This document shows positions 5,825 to 9,898 of a DNA stretch of 9,898 bases, one piece after another (position 1 is the stretch's first letter; each line of letters begins with the position of its first letter). Source of the stretch: an uncultured Clostridium sp. (GTDB lineage Bacteria; Bacillota; Clostridia; Lachnospirales; Lachnospiraceae); the NCBI GenBank assembly GCA_900551135.1, contig URUX01000085.1, positions 1 through 9,898 on the forward strand, written 5' to 3'. A model generated the notes under the pieces. It did no database searches and was not told the origin of the DNA. It worked only from the letters and a program-made list of their open reading frames with translations. The position numbers and the translations under genes are program-made.

Positions 5825-6544
5825 TTATTCCTCCAAATCCAGCAGGGTTATCACAATCTGATCGGCTCCTACTTCGGTTTTTCGCTTTACAATGTCCTCA
5901 ATCTGAGCCCTCTGCGGATCCGTAATGGCAGATGCATTTACTACCACATCTACTTTATCGCTGCTGATACTGACTACCGGATCGGAAAATCCTTTTGCCA
6001 TCAGCAGGGTTTCTGCTGCATTTTCTTTTTCTGCAGTTTCTGTCAGTTCTACCATGCTTTCAATCGCCTGCTGCTTTGCAGCCTCTTCAATTGCACTGTT
6101 GTTGACGATTTCCATTAACGCTTCTTTATTTTTAGCCCGAATCTGTTCTCGGCTAAGCTGGACATTGGCTATGTAGTCTGAAACGCTGATGCCGCTTGTC
6201 AGTACGGCTTCCCCTGGATTTTCCATTCCAGTCTGGGACACATCCTGGCTTTCTCCGCTTTCCGAAACGTCCTGATCTAAGCTGGCAATTTCCTGAAGCT
6301 GGCCGTCTCCTGGATACGTTCCTGCCGCCTGGTTCTCAGCCAGCAGATCTTCCTCGGAAATATCCGTCAGTCCGGCTTCATAAGCCCCTCCTGCTCCCAG
6401 TTCTTCTTTGCCTGCATAATTTAAATACCCGGCTGCCGCTATCATAATTGCCAGAGTGGTAATTATGATCTGGTTTCTGCGAAACAGGCGCTTCATATTC
6501 ATCTCGGTTTTTGGTTTCACAATGTCCCTTTTTTTCAGTTTCAT
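5825..6544 (-). CDS. spoIIIAH: Stage III sporulation protein AH
   Basis: Mother-cell membrane protein whose extracellular domain binds forespore SpoIIQ to form the channel across the two forespore membranes. The product has 239 residues (B. subtilis about 218). It has a basic cytoplasmic N-terminus (1-24, many Lys/Arg), one membrane segment (25-43) and a long acidic Gly/Ser/Glu-rich linker (about 45-118). The C-terminal ring-building domain of YscJ/FliF type includes SREQIRAKNKEALMEIVNN (131-149), DKVDVVVNASAITDPQRAQIEDIV (196-219) and GADQIVITLLD (226-236). The ATG at 6544 follows AAGGAG with an 8-nt spacer, 14 nt after the spoIIIAG stop. It is the last gene of the operon and ends in tandem TAA TAA. 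No clear terminator follows before the next promoter. Confidence 0.95.
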   Translation of the reverse strand: MKLKKRDIVKPKTEMNMKRLFRRNQIIITTLAIMIAAAGYLNYAGKEELGAGGAYEAGLTDISEEDLLAENQAAGTYPGDGQLQEIASLDQDVSESGESQDVSQTGMENPGEAVLTSGISVSDYIANVQLSREQIRAKNKEALMEIVNNSAIEEAAKQQAIESMVELTETAEKENAAETLLMAKGFSDPVVSISSDKVDVVVNASAITDPQRAQIEDIVKRKTEVGADQIVITLLDLEE

Positions 6545-6558
6545 TTTCCCTCGCTCCT

Positions 6559-7185
6559 TTATTCCACCCGCTTTAACACTTTTATTTTATGTGGAGGCAG
6601 ACCAAATAATGCTTCCATTGCCTCAGAAATTTCCGTCTTTACCCTGGGACTGCCTCCGCCTGCCGCGCTTACAATAATTCCCGATATCTCCGGACAAATC
6701 TCTTTTTCTACAATGGGCTGATTCTGACTGGCACCTCCGCTGCCTGCCAGCACGGTAGTTTCCTCTGAATCTGACTGGGAAATCTCTCTGGTTCCCCCAT
6801 TGGTATCCTGTTCTTTCGTAACGGAAGAAGACTGGTTTTTATCAATTCGCAGAACCTTCTCTTCAGAAGATTTTAAAACCACCATCACGTCTACCTGTCC
6901 CACTCCGTCTACATGTTCCAGAATACTGCGAATCCGTTCTTCCATCTGGGTTTCATAAAAACCATTGCTGTCTGAAGACGCCTGAACGGCTCTCCCGCCA
7001 GCCGTCTCTGCAGCTTCTGTACCAGATTCCGTTTCGATTCCTGCATTATCATTCTTTCCGCCTTCATAAAGGCTTCCGGACTCATATTCTTTTTTGGCAG
7101 GCGTCCCTAAAATCATCAGGACTGCTCCGGCCAGCAGCAGCAAAAACCACTGTTCTTTTTTAATCGTTCCACCTGATTTCCACAT
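6559..7185 (-). CDS. spoIIIAG: Stage III sporulation protein AG
   Basis: Ring-forming component of the SpoIIIA-SpoIIQ feeding channel, 208 residues (B. subtilis about 229). It has a short basic N-terminus, one membrane helix (about 13-28, WFLLLLAGAVLMILG) and a Gly/Glu/Ser-rich linker (32-78). The extracytoplasmic domain resembles secretion-ring modules: ETQMEERIRSILEHVDGVGQVDVMVVLKS spread over 78-106, PEISGIIVSAAGGGSPRVKTEISEAMEALFGLPPHKIKVLK over 165-205. The frame is open to a TTG at 7215, with another ATG at 7203. The ATG at 7185 is preferred because GGAGG at 7192-7196 lies 6 nt upstream. It then overlaps the end of spoIIIAF by 26 nt, suggesting translational coupling. Confidence 0.95.
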   Translation of the reverse strand: MWKSGGTIKKEQWFLLLLAGAVLMILGTPAKKEYESGSLYEGGKNDNAGIETESGTEAAETAGGRAVQASSDSNGFYETQMEERIRSILEHVDGVGQVDVMVVLKSSEEKVLRIDKNQSSSVTKEQDTNGGTREISQSDSEETTVLAGSGGASQNQPIVEKEICPEISGIIVSAAGGGSPRVKTEISEAMEALFGLPPHKIKVLKRVE

Positions 7186-7783
7186 TTTCTTCCTCCACCC
7201 CATAATATTCCCCAATCCTGCTTTTTAAAGCTGCAGCTTTTTCTAAATCCGGTTTCACCGGTACCGCAGATGCCGGCTGTTCCCCTTCCGTGTTTTCCAG
7301 AATTTCTACTGGCTTTACCGGATTCATGAACGGCTGGTTTTCTTCTTTTTCCTGTTTGTTTCGCACTTCCATTTTGATGAAACGTATGGTGCCAAACTCC
7401 GCCTTTCCGGAATCGTCCTCGACTTCTGCCGTTACCTTTATGGCCTCCATCCCCAAAGAGCCCGCCATCCTTCCAGTTTCCTTCTCCACCTGTTCCTGAT
7501 ACTCCTTTACCATCCTGTCCAGCCTGTCCTGTTCCATTTTTGAAAGTTTCCTGTGAAATTCTCCAGCCTCTTCCTGAAACCGGACAGATTCAAATAAAGC
7601 CGCTATTTTATTATCCAGATTCAGGCTTTCTGTCACAGGTTTTATAACTATCAAAATTAATATCATTCCAGCAAACAGCCGGATATACCTTTCATAACAT
7701 TTTTTCGGAAGAAGGTTCTCCAGTACAGTCATAAAGATCAGACAGCAGGTAATCTGCCAGACCCAATTTAATAAGTTTTCCAT
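7160..7783 (-). CDS. spoIIIAF: Stage III sporulation protein AF
   Basis: Membrane component of the SpoIIIA complex, 207 residues (B. subtilis about 206). Two N-terminal membrane segments (about 5-22 and 34-50) flank the family segment LPKKCYERYIRLFAGMI (25-41). A charged helical region (about 68-105) follows, then a soluble domain ending in LKSRIGEYYGVEEENVEIRW (186-205). The ATG at 7783 lies 17 nt after the spoIIIAE stop and is preceded by GGGGGAG at short spacing. The C-terminal coding end overlaps the start of spoIIIAG. Confidence 0.93.
   Translation of the reverse strand: MENLLNWVWQITCCLIFMTVLENLLPKKCYERYIRLFAGMILILIVIKPVTESLNLDNKIAALFESVRFQEEAGEFHRKLSKMEQDRLDRMVKEYQEQVEKETGRMAGSLGMEAIKVTAEVEDDSGKAEFGTIRFIKMEVRNKQEKEENQPFMNPVKPVEILENTEGEQPASAVPVKPDLEKAAALKSRIGEYYGVEEENVEIRWND
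7192..7196 (-). promoter_or_regulatory. Ribosome binding site deciding the spoIIIAG start
   Basis: GGAGG on the minus strand, 6 nt before the ATG at 7185 and inside the 3' end of spoIIIAF. No comparable sequence serves the upstream TTG (7215) or ATG (7203). Confidence 0.7.
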
Positions 7784-7800
7784 CTTCTCCCCCGCAAATT

Positions 7801-9012
7801 CTACCCCGCAAAATACATGACATTAGTAAATGCACAAAGGATTGCCAGACTTACAGAAAACAGCACAAGAGAGGTCCAGACCAGCTGAATCAGCAGCTGG
7901 TGTGCCTGGGAAATCCCATGGATACACGAAACAATCCGTTTATCGCATACCGGCTCTAATAATGCTGCTGTGACATGATAGAGAACTGCCAGAACTGCCA
8001 GCTGAATAAGAGGCAGAACAGAAATAGCCGCCAAAACGATCACTCCTGCTGCTCCAAGCGAATTTTTTATTAAAACCCCGGCACCCAACACCGTCTGGGT
8101 TACCGTTCTGGCTCCCTGTCCCACTCCCGGAACTGCCTCCAAAATCCGAAAAAAACCGCCTTTTCCTACTGCATCCACACTTGGAATCACCATTCCCTGG
8201 ATGACTTGAAATCCCAGTAATACGCCCGTCATGGTTTTCAATCCCCACCGGACTGCCTTGTCTGCTAAATCTGTTAATTTTGACAGGCTGTCCTCTCTGC
8301 TTATCTTTCCAGCCAGAATCAAAAGGGCGTATATCTTGATCAGGGGAAGGAGTCCGTTCAGACAGATCCACTGAAATATGGACACCATTCCCAGCGTTGT
8401 TCCATAAAGAGCTCCTGCTGCCCCGCTTCCCCCGCAAAAAGCGACAGAGAGAAAAAATGAGGGCAGCAAAGCCTTCATAAATTCCAGCAGACGGGTCAGA
8501 ACCCCGGAAGCAATTTGAATACTCTGAAAAAATCCAGCAGCCAGACAGGCAAACAGCAGCAGATAGGTAATAAAAAAACCGGTTTCTGAGATTTGCCCGC
8601 TGGAAAACATCCCGGAAAATCCGGAAAACAACGCTCCAAACAATCCCAGAAGCACCACCTGTCCCAACAGCCTTCCGCCCTCACTGACCTGGGAAACCAA
8701 CGCTGTTTTTACTGCACTGCCAATTGCCTCTGCTGCTTCATAAAACTCTCCTTTTACCAGGTGCCCCATCAAATCCAAAAAAGAAATCCGGATTCCTTCC
8801 GGCTGGTTTCTGCCCAAATATTCCTCTACTGACTCTAAATCCAGCTGGGAAAAATCCGGTAATTCCGATGAATCCTCCTGGTTTCCTGTCTCGAAAACTG
8901 CAGTTTTCTCCAAAGATGCGTTCTCTGCCCCTAAAGCTGAAACTGTAATCCAAATCGCAGAAGCAATTCCGCAAACAACACTGATCACGCTCTGTTTCAG
9001 CTTTTTTTTCAT
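7801..9012 (-). CDS. spoIIIAE: Stage III sporulation protein AE
   Basis: Large polytopic membrane protein of the SpoIIIA complex, required in B. subtilis for sigma-G activity in the engulfed forespore. The product has 403 residues (B. subtilis about 399). A basic N-terminus and hydrophobic stretch (about 8-28, ending ALGAENA) look like a cleavable signal peptide. An extracytoplasmic acidic region (30-110) follows, with DFSQLDLESVEEYL (53-66). Several membrane segments come next, at about 118-134, 145-162, 183-213, 218-234, 263-276, 318-350 and 377-396. The conserved centre includes GLKTMTGVLLGFQVIQGMV (257-275) and AVPGVGQGARTVTQTVLGAGVLIKNSLGAAG (293-323). The ATG overlaps the spoIIIAD stop as ATGA, with GGAGG 11 nt upstream, so translation is probably coupled. 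Confidence 0.96.
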   Translation of the reverse strand: MKKKLKQSVISVVCGIASAIWITVSALGAENASLEKTAVFETGNQEDSSELPDFSQLDLESVEEYLGRNQPEGIRISFLDLMGHLVKGEFYEAAEAIGSAVKTALVSQVSEGGRLLGQVVLLGLFGALFSGFSGMFSSGQISETGFFITYLLLFACLAAGFFQSIQIASGVLTRLLEFMKALLPSFFLSVAFCGGSGAAGALYGTTLGMVSIFQWICLNGLLPLIKIYALLILAGKISREDSLSKLTDLADKAVRWGLKTMTGVLLGFQVIQGMVIPSVDAVGKGGFFRILEAVPGVGQGARTVTQTVLGAGVLIKNSLGAAGVIVLAAISVLPLIQLAVLAVLYHVTAALLEPVCDKRIVSCIHGISQAHQLLIQLVWTSLVLFSVSLAILCAFTNVMYFAG

Positions 9013-9395
9013 GTTAAAAATCCCTCCAGAGTCTCCAAAAGTGCCAGCACAACCGGCATGCTGACAGCCAGAATAGACAGTTTCCCAAATACTTCTATCT
9101 GGACTCCAATGGAAGAAAAACCGGCATCCCGGCAGATTCCGGAGGCAAATTCTGCCACATAGGCAATCCCTGTCATCTTGATTAAAACTGTCAGATACAC
9201 CTGGTTGATTTTTATGTATTCCTGAATTTTTCTGGCTGCCTCTAAAATCGTTTCCAGTTTTAAAAGGCCATATGCAAATATCAGCAGTCCTGCTGCTGCC
9301 GCCAGATACATGGCATATTCCCCTTTTAGTCCCTTAAACTGGACTGCCAGCAGTACCGATACAATTCCAAATGCCGCAATAGTTACTACTGTCAT
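9009..9395 (-). CDS. spoIIIAD: Stage III sporulation protein AD
   Basis: Small integral membrane protein of the SpoIIIA complex, 128 residues (B. subtilis about 133). Hydrophobic segments lie at about 3-19, 27-45, 66-84 and 105-121. The family signature AEFASGICRDAGFSSIGVQIEVFGKLSIL spans 81-109. The frame is open to 9461, but the ATG at 9395 is chosen because AAAGGAG lies 8 nt upstream and the protein then starts at its first membrane helix. It lies 25 nt after the spoIIIAC stop and overlaps spoIIIAE by 4 nt. Confidence 0.95.
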   Translation of the reverse strand: MTVVTIAAFGIVSVLLAVQFKGLKGEYAMYLAAAAGLLIFAYGLLKLETILEAARKIQEYIKINQVYLTVLIKMTGIAYVAEFASGICRDAGFSSIGVQIEVFGKLSILAVSMPVVLALLETLEGFLT

Positions 9396-9420
9396 GTTTT
9401 TTTCTCCTTTCCAGGGATAT

Positions 9421-9615
9421 TTAAAGGGCAAACAGATGTTTAATTGTCTCAAAAAGCTCATATATATAGGGAACCATCCAGAAAAGCACCAGCACCAGAC
9501 CTGCCAGGCTGGTTAAAAATGCCTGTTCTTCCCGGCCGCTGTGTTTTAAAACCTGACAGATCACAGAAACCAGGATTCCCACTGCAGCAATTTTAAAGAT
9601 CAGATTAACTCCCAT
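9421..9615 (-). CDS. spoIIIAC: Stage III sporulation protein AC
   Basis: Very small membrane protein of the SpoIIIA complex, 64 residues (B. subtilis about 68). Two membrane helices (about 4-22 and 34-52) are joined by a polar loop with KHSGREEQ (24-31), a family hallmark. The ATG at 9615 follows GGGAGGGAAT at close spacing. It sits 18 nt after the spoIIIAB stop, in the conserved operon order. Confidence 0.95.
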   Translation of the reverse strand: MGVNLIFKIAAVGILVSVICQVLKHSGREEQAFLTSLAGLVLVLFWMVPYIYELFETIKHLFAL

Positions 9616-9633
9616 ATTCCCTCCCTATTTCTG

Positions 9634-9898
9634 CTAAAACAACGCAATCGTAAGAAACAGTCCTCCCATTACCCCTAAACTCATATACAGCTTCCGCCGC
9701 TCTCGGCCGTGTTCTTTTAAAAACCCGATGGTTTCATCTAACTGTTCCAGATAGAGAAGGATGGTCCGTTCCTGCATCTTTAAATCCAGATAACCCAGAT
9801 TGCTTCCAAGCATAAAAAATTGTTCCCAGTCTTCTTTTGTCAGAGGAAGTTCCTGCAGTTTTTCCCCTTCCTCTCTCCAAATCTGTGAAAATGGGATT
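9634..9898 (-). CDS. spoIIIAB: Stage III sporulation protein AB, C-terminal part (cut by window edge)
   Basis: The last 87 residues of SpoIIIAB (full length about 170), read by hand from the minus strand to a TAG at 9634-9636. The segment contains WREEGEKLQELPL, then EDWEQFFMLGSNLGYLDLKMQ, QERTILLYLEQLDETI and a terminal membrane segment LYMSLGVMGGLFLTIALF. SpoIIIAB resembles GspF-type secretion platform proteins and works in the mother-cell membrane with the SpoIIIAA ATPase. The reading frame is open to the window edge, and the position directly upstream of spoIIIAC supports the call. Confidence 0.93.
   Translation of the reverse strand, partial: IPFSQIWREEGEKLQELPLTKEDWEQFFMLGSNLGYLDLKMQERTILLYLEQLDETIGFLKEHGRERRKLYMSLGVMGGLFLTIALF

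Noticed and set aside
7940..8437. Long minus-strand open frame of 165 codons inside spoIIIAE
   Set aside because: It lies wholly within spoIIIAE in another frame, its composition is Ser/Gly/Arg-rich and low in complexity, and it has no recognisable domain. It is a shadow of the real gene.

Overview
All genes in this window lie on the minus strand, so transcription runs from high to low coordinates. Gene content and order point to an endospore-forming Clostridia member of the Firmicutes. The protein style and moderate GC suggest a Lachnospiraceae-like gut organism, but that is an inference from memory, not from a search.

Region 1 (9898 to 5825) is the distal part of the spoIIIA sporulation operon: the C-terminal half of spoIIIAB, cut by the window edge, then complete spoIIIAC, AD, AE, AF, AG and AH. 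The genes are packed with gaps of 14 to 25 nt or overlaps of 4 to 26 nt. Together they encode the mother-cell part of the SpoIIIA-SpoIIQ channel that joins mother cell and forespore.

Region 2 (5824 to 5295) holds a single Asp23/Gls24-family gene in the position of Bacillus subtilis yqhY. It has its own extended -10 promoter of sigma-A type, and a strong intrinsic terminator follows it. The promoter position and an internal Shine-Dalgarno indicate that the true start is a GTG seven codons inside the longest ORF.

Region 3 (5294 to 3499) is a two-gene unit: an aspartate-dehydrogenase-family protein and a D-2-hydroxyacid-dehydrogenase-fold protein. It begins after the terminator, and two adjacent palindromes lie in its upstream region. 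In B. subtilis the corresponding place, between spoIIIAH and nusB, holds accB, accC and yqhY, so this pair is the accessory part of the window. The dehydrogenase-fold protein keeps the NAD-binding loop but appears to lack all three canonical catalytic residues.

Region 4 (3498 to 1) is a housekeeping cluster that starts from a second clear sigma-A-type promoter: nusB, xseA, xseB, ispA and the N-terminal third of dxs. It links transcription antitermination, exonuclease VII and isoprenoid synthesis, and is the usual Firmicutes neighbourhood, here without folD between nusB and xseA. There is no RNA gene, mobile element or CRISPR array, and no gene-free stretch longer than about 125 nt.
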